From: Streptomyces sp. 135
GTDB taxonomy: Bacteria > Actinomycetota > Actinomycetes > Streptomycetales > Streptomycetaceae
DNA: 64,000 nucleotides
Direction of reading: 5' to 3'
NCBI RefSeq assembly: GCF_020026305.1
Contig: NZ_CP075691.1
Coordinates: 558,001 to 622,000, forward strand
Part shown: one piece after another, positions 7,584 to 16,003 of the stretch
Position numbering within the stretch: position 1 is the first letter of the stretch
Layout of the letters: every line of letters starts with the position of its first letter
The notes under the pieces: model-generated
Told to the model about the DNA's origin: nothing
Databases searched by the model: none
What the model saw: the letters and a program-made list of their open reading frames with translations, nothing else
Program-made: the position numbers and the translations under genes

Positions 7584-9032
7584 ATGCGAGCTGAGATGTC
7601 TGACGTGACACGGACCAAGCACGGCCGTCCCGTTCACCACTGGCGGCGCGACGTCGTCGAGCTGGCCGCCCTGTTCACCGCCGTCGCGGTGGCGGACGCG
7701 GTGGCGAACATGATCGGGCACGGCCCCGACGGCCCCGCCCTCCTCGTGGTCTCGGCCGTGGTGCTGGTCGCCACGGCCGGGTTCCACATCTGGTGGGCAC
7801 GGCACCACAACCACGCCCCGCCGCCGGCGCACGATACCGGCCCCCGGCCGCCCGCCACCGCGGAGCAGGCCGGGTCCACCCCCGCCGACCCCGCGGGGGC
7901 GACGACGCTGTGGCGGATGCGCACGACCGTACGGGACGAGCCGGGGTCGCTGGCGGCGCTGTGCATGGCGCTCGCCGACCGGCGGGTGGACATCCTGAGC
8001 CTCCAGGCGCACCCCCTGGCCGAGGGCACGGTCGACGAGTTCCTGTTGCGCGCCCCCGAGGCGCTGCCCGCCGCCGAGCTGACCCGCTCGATCGCCGGGG
8101 CGGGCGGCGCGGGCACCTGGATCGAACGCGCCGACGCCCACGACCTGGTGGACGCCCCCACCCGCGTCCTGGGCCTGGCCACCCGCACCGCGCTCGACGC
8201 CGCCGAGCTGCCGCTCGCGCTGCGCCAGCTCCTGGGCCGCTGCACCATCCGGTCGCTGCCCGCCGCGTCCCGGGCGGTGTCGCGGCGGGACGGGACGACG
8301 CCCGCGGCCCCCGAGGACATGGTGCCGGTCGACGGCGTACTCGAAGGAACCGTGCTGCGTCTGAGGGGCCCCGAGGGCGAGGTGATCACCGTGGAGCGGC
8401 CCTATCTGCCGTTCACGCCCACGGAGTTCGCCCGCGCGCGGGCGCTGGTGGAGCTCGACACGCGGCTCGGTCCGCGCGTCCCGCTCAGCCAGGACACGCT
8501 GACGCTGCCCGAGGGCAACTCCATCACCCTGCGCCGCGCCGACACGGCCGATGTCGACGCGGCCAAGGCCATGCACGACCGCTGCTCGCAGCGCACCCTG
8601 AGCCTGCGCTACCACGGGCCGGTGCGGGACGCCGACCGCTACCTGAACCACCTGCTCAGCCCCCGGTTCGGCCGTACCCTCGCGGTGCAGACGGCCTCCG
8701 GCCGCGTCGTCGGCATCGGCCACCTGCTCTGGGACGGCGACGAGACCGAGATCGCGCTGCTCGTCGAGGACGACTGGCAGCGGCGCGGCATCGGCGGCCG
8801 GCTGCTCCGCCGACTCGTCGCCATGGCCGTGGACGCGGGCTGCGAGAGCGTGTACGCGGTGACGCAGGCGTCCAACACCGGCATGGTCGCGGCGATGCGC
8901 GGCCTCGGCCTGCCGCTCGACTACCAGATCGAGGAGGGCACGCTGGTGATCACGGCCCGCCTCGACGCGACGACCGTCAGCCCACCGGCTCAGGGCGTCC
9001 ACGCCGAACGGCATCAGCGGGCTGAGCGCTGA
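7584..9032 (+). CDS. Membrane-anchored ACT-domain/GNAT acetyltransferase fusion
   Basis: A 482-residue fusion. Two hydrophobic helices lie at about residues 26-45 and 50-70. An ACT-like ligand-binding domain follows (about 110-150, core VRDEPGSLAALCMALADRRV). A GNAT acetyltransferase domain occupies about 315-475, with the acetyl-CoA loop motif DDWQRRGIGGRLL. ACT domains bind amino acids, so an acyl-transferase allosterically gated by an amino acid at the membrane is plausible but inferred. ATG at 7584 or 7596 could start it. The 3' end overlaps the convergent PLP-enzyme gene by 56 bp. Confidence 0.8.
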   Translation: MRAEMSDVTRTKHGRPVHHWRRDVVELAALFTAVAVADAVANMIGHGPDGPALLVVSAVVLVATAGFHIWWARHHNHAPPPAHDTGPRPPATAEQAGSTPADPAGATTLWRMRTTVRDEPGSLAALCMALADRRVDILSLQAHPLAEGTVDEFLLRAPEALPAAELTRSIAGAGGAGTWIERADAHDLVDAPTRVLGLATRTALDAAELPLALRQLLGRCTIRSLPAASRAVSRRDGTTPAAPEDMVPVDGVLEGTVLRLRGPEGEVITVERPYLPFTPTEFARARALVELDTRLGPRVPLSQDTLTLPEGNSITLRRADTADVDAAKAMHDRCSQRTLSLRYHGPVRDADRYLNHLLSPRFGRTLAVQTASGRVVGIGHLLWDGDETEIALLVEDDWQRRGIGGRLLRRLVAMAVDAGCESVYAVTQASNTGMVAAMRGLGLPLDYQIEEGTLVITARLDATTVSPPAQGVHAERHQRAER

Positions 9033-10269
9033 CGGGTCCGAGGGCCCGGTCCAGGTCGCGCCAGAGGTCCTCGACGTCCTCAAGGCCGCACGACATGCGC
9101 AGCAGGCGGTCGCTCACACCGGACGAGTGCCGGTCCGCCACGTCCACGACGCGGTGGCTGATGGACGCCGGGTGCTGGATGAGGGTGTCGACGCTGCCGA
9201 GGCTGACCGCCGGGGTGATCAGCCGCACGCCGGCGGTCACCTCGTGCGGGTCGCCGAGGACCTCGAAGGCGACCATGGCGCCGCCGAGACGCGGGTAGTG
9301 GACGCGGGCCACGCGCGGGTCCGCGGCGAGGCGCCGCGCCAGCTCCGCCGCGTTCGCCGACGCCGCCCGCACCCGGACCGGCAGCGTGGCGAGGCCGCGC
9401 AGCAGCAGATATCCGGCCAGGGGGTGCAGCACCCCGCCGGTGGCGAACCGCACCTGGCGCAGCCGCCGCGCGAACTCCTCGTCGCACGCCACCACCCCGC
9501 CGAGGACGTCGCCGTGCCCGCCCAGGTATTTCGTGGCGCTGTGCAGCACGAGGCGCGCCCCGCTCTCCACCGGCCGCTGGAGGACGGGCGTGGCGAAGGT
9601 GTTGTCGGCGAGCAGCGGCACCTCACCGCAGGCGTGGGCCACGGCGGCCAGGTCGAGTTCGGCGAGCGTCGGATTGGCCGGCGACTCGACCATCACCAGG
9701 CCGGTGTCGGGGCGGACGGCCTCCGCGATGCCGGCCGGATCGACCCACGTCACCTCGTTGCCGAGCAGGCCCGCGGTGAGCAGGTGGTCGCTGCAGCCGT
9801 AGAGCGGCCGGACCGCCACGACGTGCCGCAGGCCCGCGGCGCCGCGGACGAGCAGGACCGCGCTGAGGGCGGCCATGCCGCTCGCGAACGCGACGGCGCT
9901 CTCGGTGCCTTCGAGGCGGGCGAGGGCGGTCTCGAAGCGGGCGACGGTCGGGTTGCCGAGGCGGGCGTAGACGGGCGGCCCGTCGTCGAGGACGCCGTCG
10001 GCGGCGAAGGCGTCGATGCGGGCGGCCTCGGCCCGGCTGTCATGGGAGGGGTACGTCGTGGAGAGGTCGATGGGCGGCGCGTGCAGGCCAAGGCCGGCCA
10101 GGTCGTCCCGTCCGGCGTGCACGGCCTCGGTGGCCAGAGCGCGCGGCACGGGGCGCGAGCTGTCGGTCCGCGCCCGCCGCTCCGTGCCGCCGCCGTCCGC
10201 CGCGTGGGCACCGGGGTGCGAGCCCTCCCGCGTAACCGTCCCCATGGCTGTCTCCGTGTTCGCGTCCAT
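8977..10269 (-). CDS. Cys/Met-metabolism PLP enzyme (cystathionine gamma-synthase/lyase or methionine gamma-lyase type)
   Basis: About 430 residues. The PLP motif SATKYLGGHGDVLGG holds the Schiff-base Lys. YARLGNPTVARFE and ASGMAALSAVLL are family signatures, and VMVESPANPTL and ADNTFATP line the cofactor pocket. These enzymes make or break gamma-substituted sulfur amino acids; the exact reaction cannot be fixed from sequence. The start is uncertain: I use the ATG at 10269, with alternatives at 10287 and 10245, because the conserved part begins only around EAVHAGRDDLAG. It is divergent from an Lrp-type regulator that probably controls it. Confidence 0.88.
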   Translation of the reverse strand: MDANTETAMGTVTREGSHPGAHAADGGGTERRARTDSSRPVPRALATEAVHAGRDDLAGLGLHAPPIDLSTTYPSHDSRAEAARIDAFAADGVLDDGPPVYARLGNPTVARFETALARLEGTESAVAFASGMAALSAVLLVRGAAGLRHVVAVRPLYGCSDHLLTAGLLGNEVTWVDPAGIAEAVRPDTGLVMVESPANPTLAELDLAAVAHACGEVPLLADNTFATPVLQRPVESGARLVLHSATKYLGGHGDVLGGVVACDEEFARRLRQVRFATGGVLHPLAGYLLLRGLATLPVRVRAASANAAELARRLAADPRVARVHYPRLGGAMVAFEVLGDPHEVTAGVRLITPAVSLGSVDTLIQHPASISHRVVDVADRHSSGVSDRLLRMSCGLEDVEDLWRDLDRALGPVSAQPADAVRRGRPEPVG

Positions 10270-10296
10270 GCCCCACAGGCTGAACATCACACGGGG

Positions 10297-10307
10297 TTCC
10301 GATGGAA
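10297..10307. promoter_or_regulatory. Candidate Lrp operator
   Basis: TTCCGATGGAA is a short dyad (TTCC-GAT-GGAA) in the 60-bp interval between the PLP enzyme and the divergent Lrp regulator. Its size and place fit an Lrp half-site pair. The evidence is pattern only. Confidence 0.35.
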
Positions 10308-10329
10308 AACACCGTGCTACGTTCGCCCG

Positions 10330-10845
10330 ATGGCCGACTCTGTCGCACTGGACCCGGTGGATCTCCACATTTTGCGCCTGTTGCAGAACGACGCCCGGAC
10401 CACCTACCGCGATCTGGCGGCACAGGTCGGTGTGGCGCCGTCGACCTGCCTCGACCGGGTGACGCGGCTGCGGCGCTCGGGGGTGATCCTCGGACACCAG
10501 CTGCGCCTGGACCCGGCGCGCCTCGGCCGCGGCCTCCAGGCGCTGCTCTCGGTCCAGGTGCGGCCGCACCGCCGCGATCTGGTCGGGCCGTTCGTGGAGC
10601 GGATCCGGGCGCTGCCCGAGTCCCTGTCCCTGTTCCATCTGACGGGCCCCGAGGACTTCCTGGTGCATGTGGCGGTCGCCGGTCCCGCGGACCTCCAGCG
10701 GCTCGTCCTCGACGAGTTCACGGCGCGGCGCGAAGTGGCGCGCGTGGAGACGAGGTTGATCTTCCAGCAGTGGGAGTGCGGCCCGCTCCTGCCGCCCGAG
10801 GCCACCGCCGAAGGGCCGCGCGATCCCGTCGGCGAATCCTGGTGA
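10330..10845 (+). CDS. Lrp/AsnC-family transcriptional regulator
   Basis: A 171-residue Lrp regulator. The AsnC-type HTH is at about residues 8-55 (LDPVDLHILRLLQNDARTTY, then APSTCLDRVTRLR). A RAM/effector-binding domain follows at about 70-145, with the usual LTGPEDFLVHVAV strand. Such proteins bind amino acids and form octamers on DNA. Divergence from a sulfur-amino-acid PLP enzyme suggests it senses methionine, cysteine or a related amino acid and controls that gene. The ATG at 10330 has little upstream leader. Confidence 0.9.
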   Translation: MADSVALDPVDLHILRLLQNDARTTYRDLAAQVGVAPSTCLDRVTRLRRSGVILGHQLRLDPARLGRGLQALLSVQVRPHRRDLVGPFVERIRALPESLSLFHLTGPEDFLVHVAVAGPADLQRLVLDEFTARREVARVETRLIFQQWECGPLLPPEATAEGPRDPVGESW

Positions 10846-10877
10846 CGCGCGCCCGTCGTTCGTACGAGGATGTCCGC

Positions 10878-12584
10878 ATGTCAGCCACGAATAACCCGCA
10901 GTCGGACGCCGGCCCCCTGCCCCGCGAGGTCGCCGACGCGTACGTCGACGAGCTCATCGCCCTCGATCCCATCACCGGCACCTACCTCGGCGTCGAGGAG
11001 AGCAACAGCAGGCTCCCCGACACCTCGCCCGCGGGGCAGGACGCCCTCGCACGGCTGGCGCAGACGACGCTGGACCGGCTCGACGAGGCGGAGCGCAGGC
11101 CCGGTGCCGACAGTGAGATCGAGCGCCGCTGCGGCCGGCTGCTGCGCGAGCGGCTCACCGCGGAGCTGGCCGTGCACGACGCCGGTGAGGGCCTGCGTTC
11201 GGTCGGCAATCTGCACACCATGCCGCACCAGGTGCGGGAGATCTTCACCGTGACCCCGATGGAGACCGAGCAGGACTGGGCGGTGATCGCGGAGCGGCTG
11301 CGGGCCGTGCCGGCCGCGTTCGAGGGCTACCGCGCCTCGCTCGAACTCGGTCTTGAGCGCAAGCTGTTCGCGTCGCCGCGTCCCACGGACACGTTCATCG
11401 GGCAGCTCACCGAGTGGGCGGGTCCCAAGGGCGGGCCCGGCTGGTTCGAGGAGTTCGCCGCTCAGGGCCCGGAGGCGCTCCGCGCCGACCTGGACACCGC
11501 GGCGCGGGCCGCGACCGCCTCGGTCGTGGCGCTGCGCGACTGGATGCGGGACGTCTACGCGCCCACGATCGAGGGCTCCCCCGACACCGTGGGCCGCGAG
11601 CGGTACGCCCTGCTGTCCCGCCACTTCAACGGCACCGACCTGGACCTCGACGAGGCGTACGCGTACGGCTGGTCGGAGTTCCACCGGCTGATCGCGGAGA
11701 TGCGGACCGAGGCCGAGAAGATCCTGCCCGGCGCGGCCACGCCGTGGGTGGCGCTCGCCCACCTCGACGAGCACGGGACGCACATCGAGGGCGTCGAGGA
11801 GACGCGCGTCTGGCTCCAGGAGCTGATGGACGAGGCGATCGAGGCGCTGGACGGCACACACTTCGAACTCGCCGACCGGGTGCGGAAGGTGGAGTCCCAC
11901 GTCGCCCCACCCGGCGGCGCGGCGGCCCCCTATTACACCGCTCCCTCCGAGGACTTCTCACGCCCCGGCCGCACCTGGCTGCCGACCATGGGCGAGACCC
12001 GCTTCCCCGTCTACGATCTCGTCTCCACCTGGTACCACGAGGGCGTCCCCGGCCATCACCTGCAGCTCGCCCAGTGGGCGCATGTCGCGGAGAACCTCTC
12101 CCGCTACCAGGCGACCGTCGGCATCGTCAGCGCCAACGCGGAGGGCTGGGCGCTCTACGCGGAGCGGCTCATGGACGAACTCGGCTTCCTGACCGACGCG
12201 GAGCGCAGGCTCGGCTACCTGGACGCGCAGATGATGCGCGCGCTGCGGGTCATCGTGGACATCGGCATGCACCTGGAGCTGGAGATCCCGGCCGACTCGC
12301 CCGTCCACCCGGGCGAGCGCTGGACGCCGGACCTGGCCCAGGAGTTCTACGACGCGCACTGCGGCCGTCCGACGGAGTACGTGGCGAGCGAGATGACGCG
12401 CTACCTCACGATCCCCGGCCAGGCCATCGGCTACAAGCTGGGTGAGCGGGCCTGGCTCCTCGGCCGCGAGAACGCGCGCCGACGCCACGGCGACGCGTTC
12501 GACGCCAAGGCCTGGCACATGGCGGCACTGTCCCAGGGCTCGCTGGGCCTGGACGATCTGGTGGACGAACTGTCCCGGCTGTGA
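10878..12584 (+). CDS. DUF885-family protein (M1/M3-like metallopeptidase fold)
   Basis: A 568-residue DUF885 protein. The zinc-binding signature is in YHEGVPGHHLQLAQW (HEGxPGHH), with a following EGWALYAERLMDELG helix that probably supplies the third ligand. The rest is helical and has no signal peptide, so it is probably cytoplasmic. Members are presumed peptidases of unknown substrate. The ATG at 10878 follows GAGGA; the long upstream open frame belongs to another frame of the Lrp gene. It is separated from the Lrp gene by only 32 bp and may be co-transcribed. Confidence 0.85.
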   Translation: MSATNNPQSDAGPLPREVADAYVDELIALDPITGTYLGVEESNSRLPDTSPAGQDALARLAQTTLDRLDEAERRPGADSEIERRCGRLLRERLTAELAVHDAGEGLRSVGNLHTMPHQVREIFTVTPMETEQDWAVIAERLRAVPAAFEGYRASLELGLERKLFASPRPTDTFIGQLTEWAGPKGGPGWFEEFAAQGPEALRADLDTAARAATASVVALRDWMRDVYAPTIEGSPDTVGRERYALLSRHFNGTDLDLDEAYAYGWSEFHRLIAEMRTEAEKILPGAATPWVALAHLDEHGTHIEGVEETRVWLQELMDEAIEALDGTHFELADRVRKVESHVAPPGGAAAPYYTAPSEDFSRPGRTWLPTMGETRFPVYDLVSTWYHEGVPGHHLQLAQWAHVAENLSRYQATVGIVSANAEGWALYAERLMDELGFLTDAERRLGYLDAQMMRALRVIVDIGMHLELEIPADSPVHPGERWTPDLAQEFYDAHCGRPTEYVASEMTRYLTIPGQAIGYKLGERAWLLGRENARRRHGDAFDAKAWHMAALSQGSLGLDDLVDELSRL

Positions 12585-12599
12585 CGGCTCGCGGGCGGC

Positions 12600-12631
12600 G
12601 GGGCGGGGCGGCGGCTTTCGCCCCCCGCCCC
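12600..12631. terminator. GC-rich hairpin between convergent genes
   Basis: GGGGCGGGG (12600-12608) pairs with CCCCGCCCC (12623-12631) across a 14-base loop. It lies between the stops of the DUF885 gene and the rhodanese gene and probably serves both. Confidence 0.5.
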
Positions 12632-12640
12632 GGGCCCCGC

Positions 12641-13168
12641 TCAGCAGCCGCAGTCCTCCGCGTCGACAGGAGCCGTGAGCGCGTCGGGGGTACGCCGCTC
12701 GCGGCCCTCCCACGTCTCGAACGCGAAGCCCTCACGCACCCAGTACTCGAAGCCGCCCAGCATCTCCTTGACCCTGAAGCCCAGTTGGGCGAGGGCGAGG
12801 GCCGCCCGCGTCGCGCCGTTGCAGCCGGGACCCCAGCAGTAGGTGACGACCGGCACCGACTTGTCGAGGAGCGCCTCGGCCTGTTCGGGGATCAGCGCGG
12901 TGGGCAGGTGGAGCGCGCCCGGCACGTGCCCCTGGTCCCAGGCGGCGGTGGAACGGGTGTCGATCACGATGAATCCGGGGCGGCCGCCGTCGGCGAGCGC
13001 GGACGCCACGTCGGAGACGTCGGCGTGGAAAGCGAGGCTCGTCCCGAAATGCGCGACGGCCGCGGCCGGGCAGGCGGGCGGCACCCGCAGGACCGGATTC
13101 GAAGTGGCGGCCGCCGAGGCGCCCGAGACGGAGGAAGGGGCGCTGAGCTGCGGGTTCGTGGTGTTCAT
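12641..13168 (-). CDS. Rhodanese-like sulfurtransferase
   Basis: A 175-residue single-domain rhodanese. The structural hallmarks are FIVIDTRSTAAWDQGHVPGALHL and the active-site loop TYCWGPGCNGATRAA, in which the first Cys is the likely catalytic residue. The protein ends with a CGC tail preceded by acidic residues, an unusual terminal cysteine pair that could bind metal or accept sulfur. It has no signal peptide. A frameshifted Lrp/AsnC gene is divergent just upstream, suggesting regulation by an amino acid or sulfur-status signal. Confidence 0.88.
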   Translation of the reverse strand: MNTTNPQLSAPSSVSGASAAATSNPVLRVPPACPAAAVAHFGTSLAFHADVSDVASALADGGRPGFIVIDTRSTAAWDQGHVPGALHLPTALIPEQAEALLDKSVPVVTYCWGPGCNGATRAALALAQLGFRVKEMLGGFEYWVREGFAFETWEGRERRTPDALTAPVDAEDCGC

Positions 13169-13262
13169 GGCAGAAAATCTATGGCCGGCGCCCGGAAGTC
13201 TGAAGCGGTGATCCCCGGCATCCCCCTTGATCCACCGGGGATTTCCCTGTTACCTCTCGGGC

Positions 13263-13708
13263 ATGACCGGTTATTCCACGGACGCCACCGACTGGCGCAT
13301 CCTCGACGTCCTCCAGCGCGAGGGCCGCGCCAGCTATGCCGAACTGGCGCGCGCCGTCTCGATGTCCCCGAGCGCCGTCACCGAGCGGGTGCGGCGCCTG
13401 GAGAGGCGGGCGTCATCCAGGGCTACGCGGCCGTGGTCGACCCGGAGCGGCTCGGCCTGCCGATCCTCGCGTTCGTACGACTGCGCTACCCGACCGGCAA
13501 CTACAAGCCGTTCCACGACCTGGTGGAGGCGACCCCGGAGATCCTGGAGGCGCATCACGTCACGGGCGACGACTGTTTCGTCATCAAGGTCGCCGCGCGC
13601 TCGATGAGCCACCTCGAAGAGGTCTCGGGCCGGATCGGCGCACTGGGTTCGGTGACGACGAGCATCGTCTACTCCTCTCCCCTGTCACGACGGCCGCTGG
13701 GACGCTGA
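13263..13708 (+). pseudogene. Frameshifted Lrp/AsnC-family regulator
   Basis: The frame from ATG 13263 encodes an intact AsnC HTH (DATDWRILDVLQREGRASYA and SPSAVTERVRRLE). It then goes off course at about 13403. The correct continuation, AGVIQGYAAVVDPERLGLP and the rest of the RAM domain, is in another frame to the stop at 13708. One extra G in CTGGAGAGGCGG (giving CTG GAG GAG GCG) would restore a normal protein of about 148 residues. The gene is divergent from the rhodanese. A sequencing error is possible. Confidence 0.85.
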
Positions 13709-13860
13709 GGAGCGGCAGCTCTGGAAGGCCGCGCCCAAGGGGGCGTCCCCTGAAGCAGGACAAAGCACTGCCAACCCTCATCAACCTCTGCGCCCCGGCC
13801 ACCGGGAAATGACCGAAAGTACACCCCTGGCCGCAGGTCGCCAGGTCACCCGGCATGTGC

Positions 13861-14661
13861 TCACTTCTTACGGGCGACCGCCCCGTACATGGCAATGGCA
13901 CGGTCCTCGATGCCGGCCTGCTCAGGGCCCGGCCGCCACTTGTGGACCTGGGTGACGCCCGGCTCCATCAGCTCCATGCCCTCGAAGAAGGAGGTGGCGG
14001 TCGGCAGGTCACGCAGCGCCATGGGCATGCCCTGCCGCGCGTACTCCTCCGCCACCCGGCCGATCTCCTCGGGCGCGAAGTCCGCGGTGCCGATGGTCAG
14101 CGCGAGGAAGCTGCCCGACGGCAGCGGTTCGAGCAGACGCCGCACGAGGTTCCGGTCGTCCGGCGGCAGGATGAAGTGCAGGATGCCGATGACCATCAGG
14201 CCGACCGGTTCGTCCAGGTCCACCAGGGCACGGAACTGGGCGCTGTCCAAGATGGCGTCCGGATCATGCATGTCCGCGTCGACGTACGCGGTCGCCCCCT
14301 CCGGGGAGCTCTGCAAGAGCGCGCGGGCGTGGGCCAGCACGATCGGGTCGTTGTCGACGTAGACCACGCGGGACTCCGGCGCGACCGACTGCACCACCTC
14401 GTGCAGGTTGGGAGCCGTAGGCAGTCCGGTGCCGATGTCGAGGAACTGGCGAACGCCCTGCTCCTCCGCCAGAAAACGCCCGGCACGGTGCATGAACCGC
14501 CTGTTCTCCAGCATGTGCACGGGCAGCGCCGGCCAATGCCGGCACATGGCGTCGCCCGCCTCGATGTCGACGAGGTAGTGGTCCTTGCCTCCCAGGATGT
14601 AGTCGTACACCCGCGCGGAATGTGCCGTCGAGGTATCGATCCGCTCGCCTGCGCCGTGCAT
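13861..14661 (-). CDS. SAM-dependent methyltransferase, DUF574/Methyltransf_19 family (copy 1)
   Basis: A 266-residue class-I methyltransferase of the actinobacterial DUF574 family. The N-terminal signature is SARVYDYILGGKDHYLVD. SAM binding is at FLDIGTGLPTAPNLHEV, with the acidic residue in VVYVDNDPIVLAHA. MVIGILHFI is a further family motif. These genes are numerous in Streptomyces and their substrates are mostly unknown. It lies 77 bp beyond a lasso-cyclase-like fragment on the same strand. A paralogue lies at 15215-16003. Confidence 0.9.
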   Translation of the reverse strand: MHGAGERIDTSTAHSARVYDYILGGKDHYLVDIEAGDAMCRHWPALPVHMLENRRFMHRAGRFLAEEQGVRQFLDIGTGLPTAPNLHEVVQSVAPESRVVYVDNDPIVLAHARALLQSSPEGATAYVDADMHDPDAILDSAQFRALVDLDEPVGLMVIGILHFILPPDDRNLVRRLLEPLPSGSFLALTIGTADFAPEEIGRVAEEYARQGMPMALRDLPTATSFFEGMELMEPGVTQVHKWRPGPEQAGIEDRAIAMYGAVARKK

Positions 14662-14738
14662 GGGACAGCTCCGCTCTTCACTGCTGACTATGAGCTCCAG
14701 ACGCTATGCCGTACCGACGCCTCGACAACTCGATGTCG

Positions 14739-14903
14739 TCAAGGCGCCGGCACGCGCATTGCGGCCGTCGGTACGCGCCTTGCGGCCGTCGGCCCCGTCG
14801 GCCTCAGGACGACTCCTCGGAGCCCCGCCGCGGCCATGCCGCGTTCACCGTCCGGGAGGGCGGCGAAGCACACATCACCGCTCATTGGCACATCCCCCGT
14901 CAT
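14739..14903 (-). pseudogene. Possible N-terminal relic of a lasso-peptide macrolactam cyclase
   Basis: A 54-residue open frame whose early part (GDVCFAALPDGERGMAAAG, then VVLRPTG) resembles the start of actinobacterial asparagine-synthetase-like lasso cyclases, which open with a phenylalanine-rich strand followed by LPD. The remaining roughly 550 residues of such an enzyme are absent; the frame ends at 14739, where a 21-bp tandem duplication has grown. Its ATG overlaps, as ATGA, the stop of the read-through frame of the lasso-like precursor, which points to former translational coupling. The homology is by eye and moderate. Confidence 0.4.
14749..14790. repeat. 21-bp tandem duplication in the cyclase relic
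   Basis: Two 21-base units (14749-14769 and 14770-14790) agree at 19 positions. They lie within the 3' part of the lasso-cyclase-like fragment and mark local rearrangement. Confidence 0.75.
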
Positions 14904-14965
14904 GTGCTGTCCGGTCGCGGCCAGTTGGGGCCGGGGTACCACTCGTAGGGAGGGAACCCGCCCTC

Positions 14966-15058
14966 TTAGAACGCTCCCAGGGCCTCACCCCGGGTCGGCT
15001 CGGCGAAGTCACCGACCTCTGCCATGGCCGGTGGTTCGTACAGTTCGTCCTGCTGCAT
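14966..15058 (-). CDS. Lasso-type RiPP precursor with interrupted core
   Basis: A 30-residue ORF starting ATG at 15058 behind an excellent GAGGAGG site with a 7-base spacer. The leader MQQDELYEPPAMAEVGDF has the YxxP motif and the hydrophobic-EVGDF pattern of lasso leaders bound by the RRE protein. AEPTR|G places Thr at -2 and Gly at core position 1, as lasso maturation requires. After core GEALGAF a TAA (14968-14966) stops it. Reading past the TAA gives 21 further residues (EGGFPPYEWYPGPNWPRPDS plus T) to a TGA at 14902-14900 that overlaps the next ATG. The original precursor was probably 52 residues, with a ring acceptor Glu at core position 8 or 9. Confidence 0.55.
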   Translation of the reverse strand: MQQDELYEPPAMAEVGDFAEPTRGEALGAF

Positions 15059-15214
15059 GAAATTCCTCCTCGGCTGCGGCTGGTGGCGTGGCACCCACGC
15101 CCCGGTGGTACGTACTCAGGACGTTTCGGCACTACGTCCAACAGGAGGCAGCGCCATGTGCGCCGTGCACGCCCGGCTCAGGGAGGGAACCGGCGATATG
15201 GGCGTGACGGTGGC

Positions 15215-16003
15215 TCACGGCGGGATGGGTGCGCTGACCCCGGCGACGATCCGTACCGGGGTCGGTGCGGACGGGGAGTCGGTCCCCCACCGCTGGACGT
15301 CGACCAGGTGTCCCGGCCGGGCGAGCGGCAGGTCGCCGAACAGCTTCCGGATCCCGCGTTCGCTGCGGATGTGGAACGCCCCGGACGACTGCCGGTATAC
15401 ACCCTCGATCCGCCGCACCGCTTCCGGGTCGCTCCCCGTGGCACAGATGTGGGACACCGCCAACACGCTGCCGGGAGCCAGTAGTTGCCGTATCCGCGCC
15501 ACGATCGCGACCGGATCCTCCTCATCACTGATGAAATGCAGGACGGCGACGAGCAGAACCGCCACGGGCTCGTCCAGATCGATCAGCCTTCTCAGCGTGG
15601 GGGCGCCGAAAAGCCGCTCCGGTTCACGCACGTCGCCCTCGATGAGAGCACTGGAGGCGCTCGACACCGACGCGGCCCCCTCAGCGAGCACCACCGGGTC
15701 GCAGTCGACCCCGACGACCTTCGCTTCCGGCGAGCAGGCCCGCGCGATCTCGAACACCGACGGGCTGGTGGGAATGCCGGTGCCCACGTCGATGAACTGG
15801 CGGATGCCCCGGGCGGCGCAGTACCGCACGGCGGCGAGAGCGAACGTCCGGTTCGCGCGAGCCAGCAGGGGCGCCTCCGGGAGCGCCTCCAGCACCTTCG
15901 CGACCGCGTCCCGGTCACAGCTCTGGTGGGCGTCTCCGCCCAGCATGTAGTCGTACATACGAGCGGAGCTGGGCACTCCCGGGCCGCTCAACGCATCTGT
16001 CAC
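15215..16003 (-). CDS. SAM-dependent methyltransferase, DUF574/Methyltransf_19 family (copy 2)
   Basis: A 262-residue paralogue of the 13861-14661 gene. It has the same signatures: SARMYDYMLGGDAHQSCD at the N-terminus, FIDVGTGIPTSPSVFEIA for SAM binding, VVGVDCDPVVLAEG, and VLHFISDEEDP. The GTG at 16003 is preceded by GGAGAGG; the upstream in-frame extension to 16219 has no family similarity. The substrate is unknown. Between the two copies, on the same strand, sits the lasso-like relic; whether the methyltransferases ever served it is untested. Confidence 0.9.
   Translation of the reverse strand: MTDALSGPGVPSSARMYDYMLGGDAHQSCDRDAVAKVLEALPEAPLLARANRTFALAAVRYCAARGIRQFIDVGTGIPTSPSVFEIARACSPEAKVVGVDCDPVVLAEGAASVSSASSALIEGDVREPERLFGAPTLRRLIDLDEPVAVLLVAVLHFISDEEDPVAIVARIRQLLAPGSVLAVSHICATGSDPEAVRRIEGVYRQSSGAFHIRSERGIRKLFGDLPLARPGHLVDVQRWGTDSPSAPTPVRIVAGVSAPIPP

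Noticed and set aside
14966..14968. TAA read as a recoded sense codon in the lasso-like ORF
   Set aside because: No known recoding of TAA and no recoding structure visible. A nonsense mutation is the simpler reading.
14946..15190. AGGGAGGGAAC repeated at about 14947 and 15180 as a lasso-locus regulatory repeat
   Set aside because: An 11-base match in G-rich DNA is likely by chance, and one copy falls inside the read-through core.
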